A DNA stretch of 64,000 nucleotides. Source: Ceratothoa steindachneri. Lineage: Eukaryota > Arthropoda > Malacostraca > Isopoda > Cymothoidae. The first letter of the stretch is position 1; every line of letters begins with the position of its first letter. The stretch covers positions 143,200,021-143,264,020 of the forward strand of contig OZ018329.1 of the NCBI GenBank assembly GCA_963969495.1, in the 5' to 3' direction. The position numbers and the translations under genes were made by a program. Positions 35,797-47,750 of this stretch are shown here, piece by piece. The notes under the pieces were generated by a model. That model was not told the DNA's origin, made no database searches, and saw nothing but the letters and a program-made list of their open reading frames with translations.

Positions 35797-36295
35797 ATGG
35801 ATCTAAAGTGTGAGAATCATCCGAATAGGTTTTGTTACATCTGAAGACATGTGGCTCTGACAGAGGGTCAAGCAAAAAGCACCTATTTTTATGAAAATGG
35901 CATACTATGCTTACTTTGGAGTGAAACATGTGGACCATGAGAATCCATTTGCTGTAAAATATGTGTGAAAACTTTACGGGATTGGAGTAATAACAAATAG
36001 AAGAGTATGCCATTTGTCTCATTGATGTGGACGGACGGCAAAATCACGTCACCAACTACTATTTCTGATTGACAAATTTGAAAGGCATCAATCGCAAGAA
36101 CAAGCACCCCTATTCAATATCCCAATGTTCCTTCTTCTTTTTAGAGCAGGCCCACATATCCCGTATCTTGCTGTTCCTGAGCCTGATTTTAGCATGGGTT
36201 CTAGCTCTGATTCCAGGCCTAGCGTTATTACCGATTAAGCTGATTTTGATGCATAAAAGCCAGAAGAAGTAAACGACTGCGAGTTTAGTGTTAAT
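35797..36295 (+). pseudogene. Pseudogene of a Cys-rich arthropod repeat/zinc-binding family
   Basis: The frame starts MDLKCENHPNRFCYI, with TGA where Cys is expected. It goes on with CKICVKTLRDW, KSMPF, then (next frame) LTNLKGINRKNKHP, PNVPS and GPHIPYLAVPEPDFSMGSSSD, with KPEEVND near 36270. From memory this resembles an uncharacterised, multi-copy arthropod family with an N-terminal FCYICG / CxxC region and a conserved KGI..K.KH.I.YPNVPSA.RPVPH stretch; I cannot name its function. At least five stops and two frame changes show it is dead. TTTTCAG-like splice acceptors lie just upstream (about 35775), so this may be an exon remnant. Confidence 0.6.
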
Positions 36296-36310
36296 TATTT
36301 CCTTTTCGAG

Positions 36311-37227
36311 TCCCTCGATTTATCTTTTATTTCGATTTTAGTCTTGAGACAATCCATGGATAAGTTTGCCAAAAAATTCCTTAGAATAGTAATAACGGAC
36401 GAGGACAGGAAAATACTCTATTTAGCAGAATAAAATATTTATTTATTGGCCTGACGCGTTTCGATACACACTTGTATCATTGAAAAAGGTTGATATTAGT
36501 AAAAGATAAAAAATTTTAAGTTATCAAAATGCAAAAAGTACTTTTTAGATTAATCACGTAATTAATTACCAAATTCATAATCAATTGTAAAATATGAGGA
36601 TAGTTAATAGTGTGGAAAAGGGAAATTTTTTGGAGAAGAGAAAGATACTATGATTCGACATAGAAGTATTAAGGCTTCTAGTTTTTAGTAAAAATCAGCT
36701 ATTTATATATTACACGATAGTAATTCTTATATATACATATTTAAATTTGAAAATTTACAGTTTTACATTTTAGAATTATGATTTTTTAAATAATTGTTAA
36801 AAAAATATAATATTTTAGTTTTGGTTTCTATAAATTTCTGTTTTGATTATTTAAAGTTTCTGTCTTATTCGAATAACTTCTTACTTTGCACTTTTAAACA
36901 TTATAACTATTTTAAAATCCTTTCAATTTATTATTGGAATTTTATTTATTGATTTTATAATTAGTCCAAGAAAAGTTTATTAAAATTCTAGTTTATTGTT
37001 ATTAAGATTTCAGTTTAACTTTACTCAATTTTATCGTTTTATACTACTTCGTTTTTAATTTAATCTCTTTTATTTTAATACGTTTTATATTAATTAACTT
37101 GTTAACATTTCGTCACTTTTTATATTTTTAGAAAATTTATCTGAAATAACTTAATATTAATCACTTTATTATTGACCCTTCATATCGTTCTAATTGACTT
37201 CATTGTATAATGCTCATTTAAATTATC
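36311..37227. other. AT-rich spacer with one hairpin motif
   Basis: Apart from the hammerhead-like motif at 36450-36484, nothing coding or repetitive is recognised. Confidence 0.5.
36450..36484 (-). ncRNA. Possible degenerate hammerhead ribozyme motif (Penelope type)
   Basis: On the - strand the order is AATGA, a stem GATAC/GTATC closed by AAGTGT, then GAAA-CGCG-TC. Hammerhead ribozymes of Penelope-like elements have CTGATGA, helix II, GAAA, a very short helix III and then the UH cleavage site. Here the first core box is damaged (CAATGA instead of CTGATGA), so it would not cleave. No Penelope RT or GIY-YIG coding sequence is seen nearby. Confidence 0.35.
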
Positions 37228-37670
37228 GTTATTTAGATGTTAACAAATATACTAACATACTTATAAGGAATGGAAATTCATCAACACAAAATGTACATTG
37301 AAATATAGTTTTTTTAAAACTTATTAATTACAAAAAGTACATTAAAATGATTTATTTTAATACTGCTTAAAATAGTATTGTAAAGGCTCTTAAGAAAGAT
37401 ACTAGAGCGCTTCCGATTCAGATCGTCAAGTGGACAAGGAATTTTCATAATTGTACTTTACCATAAAGTAATAATAAAAATAATACCTGTCTTTCTTAAT
37501 CTTCCTGTGCCCATTATCAATTAACAATTTTATGATGTCTTAAAAAAAATCACTTTAATGTCCTTTTTGTATCTAAGAAGCCAAAAAACTATATTTCAAC
37601 GTACTTTTTTGTCTTGGGGAATTTTCATTCCTTATAATATTCTTCGAATATTTGTTAACATCTAAATAAC
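37228..37670. mobile_element. MITE-like element with long imperfect inverted repeats
   Basis: GTTATTTAGATGTTAACAAA at 37228 is matched by its reverse complement ending at 37670. The similarity continues through TATAAGGAATG, GTTGAAATATAGTTTTTT-like and ACAAAAAG.ACATTAAA blocks to about 37350 and back from 37550. The arms are about 120 bp and diverged by small indels, with about 200 bp of AT-rich centre. No coding capacity and no clear target duplication. Confidence 0.7.
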
Positions 37671-40600
37671 AAAGTATATAAATCCCCGGCTTCAATCCGT
37701 TAAGTTACTAATGTTAATCCTTGATAACCCTGTCTGGCTTAGCTTCTCCCTCCTAAGGTGGGAGCTTGCGCTTCGCTACTAAGTTTGAAATTTAAAATGT
37801 AAAAAAAAGCAGCCATGGTTAATTTTTTAGAAATTTTCTCAACTTCGCCAATTATATTAATTTTGAAAAGGAACTGCAAACTAAATTTCCCCCCCTTTCA
37901 AAATATCACGTTGCTAAAATATAGAGATATAGAAGATATATAAAAATAAATTTTCTAGACTTCACCTTCTGTAATTCTTTGGGTTTTAAAAATTTCACAC
38001 AATTTCGATACTTATATTTATTTTGGAACTTCACCATTTTGATTTTGATATTACAAATGATGAAATTATTATTTAAATACTCAAGAAAATCCTCTCCTTA
38101 AATTATAGAGATAGTGATGATGATGAAGTGATGATGATGATATGAGCAGCTTCCAAAACCGTGAGCACCGATTACATGAAATAACACATACTGTCATAAC
38201 ACCTAACATTTAATACATTAGAAGCAATTGGGAATTCATCCATCCTCTTCCAACTTTATCATCTCCAAACACAACCAGCTTTCACTTATTTCACTTGTTG
38301 TTCTATCCAGTTATTTTTAGAGGGCATCCTACTATATTCACGGCCCCCTTCTTTCTTGAGAATAGAGATAACCCGGCCAGGCCGGTGTTGGAACATCATC
38401 AGGTTCTCCCAAGATAAAATGAAAGTGCCTTCACCACTCAAAACGAAACCGCTGATTACTAAAGAAGAAAATGACCAGGATGAAGACAATCACCTTTGCC
38501 GAGGAAATTGAATACGGCCAATAAATAAAGGCAAATTGAGACGTTATTTAGGTCAATGGAGCAGACTTTAATTTTTTAAGCGACTATGAGTTTCAATTTT
38601 AGGCGGGGGAGGTAAAAATCTTTTGAAGAATTTATTCTTATCTGTCGTTCCACTAGAATCATACCCTTTTGGAGCAAAATTTGATATTTTACAATTCATT
38701 TTAGTAATCCGAGACAAGAATTCTGTTTTTTAACCCAAATGTTTCTATCCCAAATTCTTCCTCTTTTTGTTATTGTCCTGCTTTTGTCATTAATCCTTTC
38801 GTTCAGGAAATTAAAAAGATTCTGAAATATAACGGATAGCATTCTTCTGCTCAAAGTTTCCTTAAAGGCGTCTTCAGTAGAGCTCCTGTAATCCCTTGGT
38901 TGTAATATTTAGAAGATTTTTTTCGTGAGAACATATTGAGGCTAACTAGACAAAAATAAGAGAGAAGAAAAGCTTATGCCACCTATTAGAATGAAACGCC
39001 ATTAAAATTCTAAGTTATTCCAGAGATTTAGCTCAAGTCATGAATTGGAATAAGTGAAAGAAATATTTATCAGTATTCTTTTATGAATACAAAGCTACGT
39101 TACCTAAGGGAAATATTTTTTGACAACAAGAAAACCAGGCAACGCCATCAAAGAATATTCATCAAACGTGTTGCAAGCATTATCAGATATTTGTAGAACC
39201 ATATAAGATGTATTTAATGTTACATTTACGAGATCATATTTAAGGAGATTAACTGCAAAAGAATGAAGATATAAAGATTTAGACTAATTGATGAGAGTAC
39301 AAGATAGAAGAAATCAAATGTGTACAATGAAACAAAAGGATAATATGAGCCAGACCTTTGAATGTATGAATCGACCCAAATGATTTATGTGGATCGGCCT
39401 TTTAAACCTCAACCCTCAACTCTGTATTGCCAAAATTTTTGTAAACTTTGCACAATGACAGCGAAGACCCAAGTTTTAAGCCTCAATGAAAATAATTTGT
39501 GCACATAATTAAACAGAAATATAAATCAATACCTGTAGAGCAACTTTCTACTCCACTTGTCAAATAACCATCCATTAAGCAACAATCCCCACCATCATCT
39601 TATTACTTTTCCAGTGCAACTTATAACTACTAATATTATCTCCAGCAGCAGAATAACCAAGCAGTATATAAATAGGCTGGGTGAAATAGACAAATGGAAT
39701 GAGAGAGACCCAGATTAACCTGCAGAGTCAGCCAGGTCAAAGTTGACCAGGAATTAGGGTTAGACGGAATATATTCCCATCTTAAACTGTGCCACAACTC
39801 AAAAGTTGATTACAGATGGAAATTTTAAACCTAAAGATTTCTAAAGAACAGATCATAAATTAAATTCACTATAGGGAAGCATATTAACAAGCCAGGTTTA
39901 CGGACAATGTCGCATAAAGGATTATCCTATAATATAATATAATACGAGTCTAGAGAATATTAAATGTTCACAAGCCTATTGAATTCCCAAACTTTAGAAA
40001 CATTTTATAGGATAGTCAATTTAGAGCTTTCAACGAGGTGTTTATTGGATAGATCATCTAACACAGATAATTCAATTCCTTGTGGACAAGGAACCAAAAT
40101 GGAAGATTTTTACGAGTCGATCTGGCCTAGAAGGCGAAATGTCAGAGTAGCCCAAATGGCAAAGTTTTCACTCATGGTTTCAAGAGGGCACTATCTGTTT
40201 AGATTGTACCAGTGACACTCATGGAGGGCAAGATAGAAAGGTTTTTATATATAAGCAAGATAATTCCCTGCCCAGACTGAATGTCCCAGTCGAACTTATA
40301 GTGCAATGTACCTAATGTTAGTTAAATTGCTAGTGAAGTGAGAAACTACAGAGACGTTTGGAAACATGTTCAGGAGAGGAGAACCAGTGCATCGCTGGTC
40401 CACGAAATAATCTTATAGAGTGCCATCGAAAGGCTGTTCAATTGTATAGTTCGCTTCAACTACAATAATTTAGAATTAAACGCAGTTCGGTAATCATTTA
40501 TTGATACGTTAATTAAGTATTTCTTGGTACCTGTTGTCCTTGTATATACACAATTAGATGCTTGTGACTTTTTTTTTTTATTACCACAGAATTTCGTCCA

Positions 40601-41850
40601 TTTTCCCTATTTTCTTTATTGTTTTCATAGATTTATGTTAGTTTTCTCACTTCAGTTTAAAGTAAAATTCATTTCTATATCAAATTTAGCATAAAACCTT
40701 TCTTCATAAAAATATATTTCTCTTCCATTTCTCATGCGTCGAATGAAATTTCATCTTCTCTCCCTCTTCCTCTCCCTCGCTCCCTCTTTGGTGTTTCTCA
40801 CAATATCCGCATATGTGCACCTATCTTCCTCAGCTCAAAGCCTCCTGGTTTCTTAAGGAAAAAACCTTAGTCGTGACAAGGCAAACCCCTTTTTCGTTTA
40901 ATTGTTTAATTTTCCTATTGACTCTCTATTTAGAGTGGCCTTTGTTTCTCAAAGTAAGAAAAAATTGTGTTGTTGATGATTTATCTATCGCTCCATACTG
41001 TTCCGTTATTAGTATGAATATTCCTTGTTAAGTTTATTTCTCGTTTATATTTTGCTTTTTGAAACCTCATTTTCACGTTAGTATGGAAAATATATGTTGT
41101 TCATGTGTTTATTTCCCTTCAAGGAATATAAATTTAGATTCATATTACTCTACATGAGCTGTACAAAATAATGTGAACAAGTTAAATTTTCTATATTTTT
41201 ACATGTTATCAACCATGCTTACTTATGAATGCTGCGATGTTCATTTGTTTTGAACGTGACTTTTTAATCCTTTTATTTTTTATTTCAAGGTTTACCGCCT
41301 TTTTGTCAGTAACGGTCAACGTTGTGTGACGAAATAATCTGTGACTTATCGACTTCCAATTATTTTTCTCCCTTCTCAGAAGATAAATTTATATTCACAT
41401 TATTTGAAAGAATTTGCAAGTAATGTTCTCTTTGACTATCAGCTTCGTCTTGTGGCCACCATTTTATCAGAAGTTTACCCGTTTCTTGTATCTTAATCTT
41501 CTCATTTTTTGTTGCTGTGGAAACGATTCGCCTGCTAATAGGCAAACACTAACGCCATCTACACCATTGCAGCGTTTGCCAGAAAGCATAGTTAGAACTA
41601 TTTCTCGTTTCTTCATTTGGTTTTTAGATTCATTCGTCTTTCCTACATTTTCTGTTTATTTTACAATTTATCTCCCGTTTTGTTTTATTGTGACTATATT
41701 TGCTTTTTCTTTTCTCTTTTTTTATATGGTGGTCAGAAAGTGCTCTCTCACCTAGAAAGCGGAAGCTTGTTTATATCCTTTTAATCCAAAGCTGACTCGT
41801 ATATAGGACAAATTCGGATAGTGGCTGATAGCTGAAACAAGTTCGTCGAG
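37671..41850. other. AT-rich spacer, no gene recognised
   Basis: Short frames (38286-38489 on -, 39964-40215 on +, 40813-41031 on +, 41414-41755 on +) show no motif I can identify and lie in low-complexity AT-rich or pyrimidine-rich DNA. A single-arm copy of the next foldback element sits at 41731-41765. Confidence 0.5.
41731..41765. repeat. Extra partial copy of the foldback arm
   Basis: GGTCAGAAAGTGCTCTCTCA and the following CCTAGAAAGCGGAAG resemble the inner end of the right arm of the foldback element at 42257-42291, with several substitutions. Confidence 0.6.
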
Positions 41851-42357
41851 AAGGATGGACTTTATTTTGAAGAATAAATGTTGGTGTTGTTCTATAAAAC
41901 TTTATTATTTTCTTTCCGCTTCCTAAGTGAGTCAGGAATTTCTGTCTAACCTAATATTACATCTCTTGCATGAAATTTATGCTTTACCTACAAATCTTCC
42001 CGTCCTTTTTTTGTTGTGTATCAACGCATTTACCCCACTTTTATTCATATTAAGCTCTTTTTAGGGGCAAAAGATTTACCCACAATTCAGCTCTTTCTTG
42101 GTACCTATCATACCATATTGAGTGTTTCTGTCCATTAAATAATTATTTTATTGCTTTCCTTTATTGTCTTTTATATTCTACCCTGCTCCACTCTCCCAAC
42201 GTATCCTAGCCATGAATTAGAGGTTCTTGCATTCTTCTTGAAGTTTTATTTACATTGGTTAGACAGAAAGTCCTGACTCACTTAGGAAGCGGAAAGAAAA
42301 TAATAAAGTTTTAAAGAACAACACCAACATTTATTCTTCAAAATAAAGTCCATCCTT
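41851..42357. repeat. Foldback element with 101-bp near-identical inverted arms
   Basis: Left arm 41851-41951 and right arm 42257-42357 are reverse complements at 99 of 101 positions, around an unrelated 305-bp AT-rich centre. There is no open frame in the arms or centre that I recognise. No clear target-site duplication is visible, so I cannot say if it is a foldback transposon or an inverted duplication. Confidence 0.85.
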
Positions 42358-42954
42358 CAAACGATAAACGTTTGTTCAATTATTTTTTTCACATTTTAAC
42401 TTTTCTTACGCCTTTTGTACTGTCTTGCAGTGTAAATATGATTGAAATTTGATTTTAAATTCCCCATCAAAGCGTTAAAACATTCATTTGTCTCTTTCTC
42501 TCTGTTCTTATTCACTCTAAACCCTTTATAATTCTTTCTACCTTCCTTTCTTCTTTTATCAGCCTTAAGTATGATCATTGGTCGATTTTCTGAAATGCAT
42601 TGTTATTTTAGTCTTCAATTCGTTATTTTTCACATGATCATCAAGCAATTAACTCATTTTTTCTTGCTAACATCGTATTACTCCGTTCCCATTGACTTTA
42701 TTCCATTGCTTTTAGTCAATTTGTTTCTGTAATACTTTGATTTTCGATAATTATCTCAACACGTTTGTCCCTCCACTTCATTTCTTTGTATTTCAAAGTT
42801 GTTTTTTAGCACTCGAGGCCATTTTTCCTTCTTTCGCATTATGGCATCCCTTAACTTGTTTGTTTGTATAGGTTTGTTGTGCAATACATTTGTACATAGT
42901 ACGTAAATATAATATATAAAAGAATATACAAATACGCCTAAATACATTGCACGA

Positions 42955-43215
42955 AGCGATGAGCTCACTGGTGTTGGCGTTCAGTAAGACGCGGTGGAGT
43001 GTCCCACGCGTGGCTTGTCTGCTACTAGTGTTTAGCGTCGGTCCTCACCACCCGTCGCCCGGCTGGGCGTGGGCGGCGATCAGCGCGGCAGGAGAGCTAT
43101 TCTGAGCACCTCTAGCAGCTCGTTGTCGGTGTGTGGCGGACTAACTGAGCAGGTCTTGCCTCTCGCGCCCTCAGTAGGGCGTCTCTTACAGGCTGAGGGG
43201 CCACCCTTAACGCCG
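42955..43215. other. GC-rich islet of unknown origin
   Basis: About 260 bases of clearly higher GC and CpG content, rich in short self-complementary pieces such as GCGCCCTCAGTAGGGCG, with sharp edges in AT-rich DNA. It shares no obvious sequence with the islet at 46555-46924. Candidates are a solo LTR, an old repeat or a CpG-rich promoter; I cannot decide. Confidence 0.5.
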
Positions 43216-44714
43216 AATAGTTTTGCTAAGTTCGTTCGTTCTCTTAATTTTATTCCATCTGGTTTTTTATATTGTCACTTATTTTTATTTCAAATCCAAC
43301 TTATTTTCACGTAGAACTATTTATAATTATTTACTATTGTATTTTCCTCCTTTATTGGATAACTATTATATATTATCGGTGATTTTTCAGTTCGAATCCT
43401 CTGACATTGACCGTCACCCATGCTTCGTGTTAGTCTCTTCACCTTCTGCTGGCGTATAATATTTCCATTTTCATTAACGGAAACCTATTTCCTACATATT
43501 TACTATCTTTATATGATTGATTCGATATAAAATATAATATTCTATATTCACAAGCAGTCAAAATTTAGCTTTTTTATATGTTATTAAAAAGTATTCTTAC
43601 CTTTTGAAGAAACATCAAAAAAATCCTTTTATCGATTGAATTGCACAAACCTTCTATCTTCAAGATGTTTGTATAATCTTGCTCTAATTATTTTATTTTC
43701 TTGTCCTAAAAGTGATTCCTTTTGCCTTTTCCCAGTTTTCATCTAACTAGTGCCGATTCCTCGAGAATTCGGGTGTGGCATCACTTCTACTCCTCAAGTC
43801 CTAAAACTACAAAAATTCCACATCCAATTCCCCCAAAATATATTATCCAAAAAAACTCAAATCATTTTTACAAATCATTACAAAAATAATCACTCACTTC
43901 ATCTTTTGTAGCTTATCTACCAACACAACCTTATGGTCTTTAGTTTTAAAGGGTCAATTCAACGAAATTTAATTCTATCAAAACTTAGATCAAATCGCAC
44001 ATTTAGCCAATTTGTTGGAAATTGTCTAGTTTTACTCGAATCCCAGGAAACCCTCTCTTATTTGCTTAAAGAACGTCTTTTGCGCAAAATTTAGATGTTG
44101 TAATAAAATAACCCATTTAACTGCTAAAGGAGTCTTAAATTTAAGTGAAGGAAGTGAGATATCTTCCGATAAATGACCTATTCTAAAGTCAGCGCCCTAG
44201 CTCAAGAAGCATTCAAGCTTACCTTTAGGTAATCATATTTTAGTTGTCGCGGTTGAGCCTTTAACATTCTCGATAAACCCTCTCTCTATCTTTCCATTTC
44301 CATTTATAGGTCCATCATTGTAATGGAAAATTAGGTAAGTTTATTAACATCAATCACGATTACTCTGTTTCAACTGTGGATGCTTGTAGTGACTCATTTA
44401 TCATCTCGCATCTTGGTAAGTGTGATTATTGTATCATTTAGATTAGGATATTTAGCCTACCGAATGTGAAATGAGTGACACACTCTTAATTGTGATAGAT
44501 ACTATGTCCTTCAACCGGCAACAAAAGGAACGCAGCACAACTCGCTAATGAATACATATAAAATATAGGACAGGGCCGTTTGGTCCTTAAAGAAGAAATT
44601 CGTGTTACAATCTCCGTAAGACGCAGTGCCATTTAAATTAGGTAGGACGGACTAGTCCAATGTAAATTAGAAACTTAAATTTTCCGCCTGTGAATATTCT
44701 TTATTTAGAGAAAG

Positions 44715-45305
44715 GTTACCCTTACTAATTAAAGATAACATTAACACACCTTAAAAATACAATATTCTCATTGGAGTATGATAATAGTAATTATAATATA
44801 ATAGATAATGCTAATAATAATCTTAACAGTTTAATAAGAATAATAAAGGAGGACAAAATATTTCCTAGTTTTACTGGCGCTTGATTTTATGTAATTTATG
44901 CTCACTGATTTCAAAAATGAAGTAAGATTTTCTCTATAAGACACAGATTTCTGCAAAATTCAGTTTTTTATCTTTGGAGGAAATTTTGACTATTGTATAT
45001 CTTGTATGAGGTTAGCATTAATAGCTAAAGAAAACATTAATCGCCTCAATAACACACTATTCTCAATGGAGCATGATAATAGTAATTATAATAAAATAGA
45101 TAATGCTAATATTAATCTTAACATTGCAATAAGAATAATAGAGGTGTAAAAAATATTCTTCATTTATATTTGCATTCATTTTCTTACCTAATTTGTGTTT
45201 GCTGCTTTCAAATCTTAATTTATGTTTTCTCTATAGGGCACAGATCGTTTTGAATTTCAGCTTTTCCAACTTTGGGATAGATTTTGCACCTTTCGCATAA
45301 AATCT
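44715..45305. repeat. Diverged tandem duplication, about 295-bp unit
   Basis: The block ATGATAATAGTAATTATAAT at about 44779 recurs at 45074 (spacing 295). Similarity extends before it (AACATTAA...AACACA, ATTCTCA.TGGAG.ATGA) and after it (AGATAATGCTAAT, AATAAGAATAATA, TTTTCTCTATA, GCACAGAT-like). Substitutions suggest an old duplication. Confidence 0.8.
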
Positions 45306-46554
45306 TGTTCTCTATATGCACTATATGGTCATACTATGTTAAAAATACGCCTGACATAACCCTTGATATAATATAAACAAAATGAGCCAGTATTTGCTGG
45401 CCTTTCTATAAATATCCCTAGACCTTTAATGTGGGAATCTAGGGATTTTTAAATACACTCGTATTTACACCTGATGAGTAGACGACGTTATTTGACAGTC
45501 ATTAATGCATTGTTTACCAACTTTCAAGTCATTGAATTTGATCAGGCCAAGATCCTTTTTACTGGATACTGTATTCAATATTTGTCCGAAATTATGCATC
45601 TTATCCCACGTCTCGTTCTGATACTTAACGCCTAGCACATGCTTTTATCCATTGTAATATCTGAGCCCCGATTTGAATAAATTCAATAAGGAGGATCCAA
45701 AAGTGGTAGGGAATTGCATGATCTCAATCACTAAACATGAGTCATAACATTGAAGTTGACTTTTATCTCTGTCTGTATCATAGTTAGTTTCTATATTAAC
45801 ACCTCGGGGAAACTGACGTCCTCAAAATATCTCTATATAAGTGCCAGTCTTTTCTAGACACAGAAAAAGAAAATCCCTAAAAAATTGTAACTCAATAAAT
45901 AAAAAATAAATTTTCATAGTTAATCAAAACGGACGTCCTTCAGATGAATGTACCGGCGATTGTACCAGTGGGATGGAGAGAGATAGAAATGGAAAAATTC
46001 AACTCTTACCTTCTTACCTTGAATCTGAGATTGTTTGATTGCCTATTTATATTTAATTTAAAGTGAAAATCAACGAAGGCAACGCCAGCAGGGAGTTTGT
46101 GAGGAGAGATGGGTAAAAGGAAGATAAAAAAGTGAAAATGTTTGGAAGATATTTAGCCACAGATACTCCTGCTTACATTGTGTCATTTAAGCCACTAGGT
46201 GGAGAATGATTGACCAAGGAACGCACGAAATTGTTTGCTTAAGTCCTCATTTATAATTTAAGGGTGCAAAAATGGTTTAAAGAAGGGACAAAATTTAGGT
46301 GAATAACAAGCTCATGAAAGTAATAAAAAAATGACAGAAACCATTTCGGTAAATTCGGCACGGCGTTTTGCGATTTAAATCCCATTGTGATGCTTATTTT
46401 GTGGATTATTTCCTAATAAATTGAGAGAAATAAACCTGTCTAAATATCTCATTCCATAACTATAGTTAGAGGTTATAATTAAATTTATTTCTAAGTGTCA
46501 TTTTCATAGGAACATCTTAGACATTTTAATTATCTCATTTGTACGAGAAACTCC

Positions 46555-46924
46555 TACGGCGGAGACCAGCAGCGTAAACACGGTGTCAGAGAGAGAGAGA
46601 GAGAGAGGGAGAAGACTCGCACGTTCGTCTTTGTCGAGGAGAGAGAGAAAGGACACACATGGTCGACCCTTTTTAATCTACCAGCATAAGGCACAAAAGG
46701 GCGATGTTCGTGATGGGCTGAAGGCAAGAATTCACGGAAGCCGGCAATGTGGTTAGGAGCCCGAAGGGTCCCGCCGAGGATTATCCTGCAACGGCGGGAA
46801 TTGGGCAAGGTCTGCCTCGCCTAGCGAAGCGTCTATCGACTGGAACTTTCCCCATTCGGGCGCGGGTATAAGCCCCTCCGTCTCACCCCTATAAAATGTT
46901 TTACCCTAGTGGTGGGCTGATTTT
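46555..46924. other. GC-rich islet abutting copy D
   Basis: It begins near 46555 with a GC-rich stretch, contains a GA run (46590-46610), and has a GGGTATAAGCCCC segment at about 46865 and CCCCTATAAAATG at about 46888. Such TATA-like pieces would fit an LTR or promoter, but no partner LTR or coding region is seen. The short - strand frame here (46554-46808) is low complexity at one end and not recognised. Confidence 0.45.
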
Positions 46925-47176
46925 CTCGGAGACAGTGGTTCCTTGAAAAAAGGGCCCCCGACCCCGAAGCCGCAACGCCTGCCTAAGGTTTCGAAGCTGA
47001 TGGAGGATATGACTCGCATGGTGAGCCTAACCTCCTCCAATAAGGACGCGAAGGCGACAGCGCCTTCATCGCATTGTCTGGCCAACTGAGCCCGGGGTTC
47101 TGCCTCGGGGAAGCGTACGGCCATTCCCGTGAGGGTCTTTTGTTCAAAGAGGTCCCCAGCATCTCTTCCGAGCTAG
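46925..47176 (+). pseudogene. ORF1 C-terminal end, copy D
   Basis: It matches the ORF1 tail of A, B and E (PKVSK-type block near 46980, TSSNK near 47025) and ends at the conserved TAG 47174-47176, with the ORF2 frame overlapping as in the other copies. It lacks the knuckles because of the truncation. Confidence 0.75.
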
Positions 47177-47750
47177 GCCTGGAGGGCATATTCCTTCAAT
47201 GAAATTGCCGTGGACCCCGGGCGACTGGGAGGAGCTGCAGAGGCTCTTCTCGTCCCATTTCCCGTTAGCTATTTTTCTGCAGAAGACAATGCTAGGCGCG
47301 TGCCCTCTGCCCGCCCTCCCGGGGTATAAGGGTCTTGCGACCCCACCACCACGAGATGGCCAGGCTGGGGGATGCGCGGTTTACATCCGACATGAGGTCT
47401 CCATTCTTCCTTTCATTTTACCATCCATCTTTCAGTCACTGGCAGTGCAGCTTCACCTGGATAGAAGGTACACTATCATTTTGGCATACATTCCACCGTC
47501 AGCTGAATTCGACGCCAGGGACTTCCGCCGCGTGGTGGCACGGTTGCCGAGGCTCTTTCTCTTGCTTGGAGATCTGAAAGACAGGCATCCTCTCCTGGGA
47601 GATTACTCAATAAATCCTAGGGAAAAAGTCCTTGCCGATCTGATAGAAGAGCTTGTTATAGGTGTCCTAAACGTGGATGAGTTTACACATCACTGCCTGA
47701 TAACCCCATCATTTTGTGGCGTTAGTCTATCATTTCTACGCATTTTGTAG
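47177..47750 (+). pseudogene. ORF2 endonuclease N-terminal two thirds, copy D
   Basis: The frame is continuous from 47199 to 47750. It reads AIFLQKTMLGACPLPALPG, where the catalytic Glu of QET is Lys, and GDLKDRHPLLGDYSINPR, where the Asn of GDLN is Lys. Both changes should abolish nicking. The C-terminal SDHF part was removed by the deletion. Stop at 47748-47750. Confidence 0.88.

Larger units (their letters stand above)
42358..46554. other. Spacer with a GC islet and a duplicated segment
   Basis: AT-rich, no gene recognised. It contains the GC-rich islet at 42955-43215 and a tandem duplicated segment at 44715-45305. Confidence 0.5.

Noticed and set aside
35797..36295. TGA codons at positions where the family has Cys, suggesting recoding
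   Set aside because: TAG stops and frame changes occur in the same sequence, so it is simple decay. No SECIS-like element was looked for or seen.
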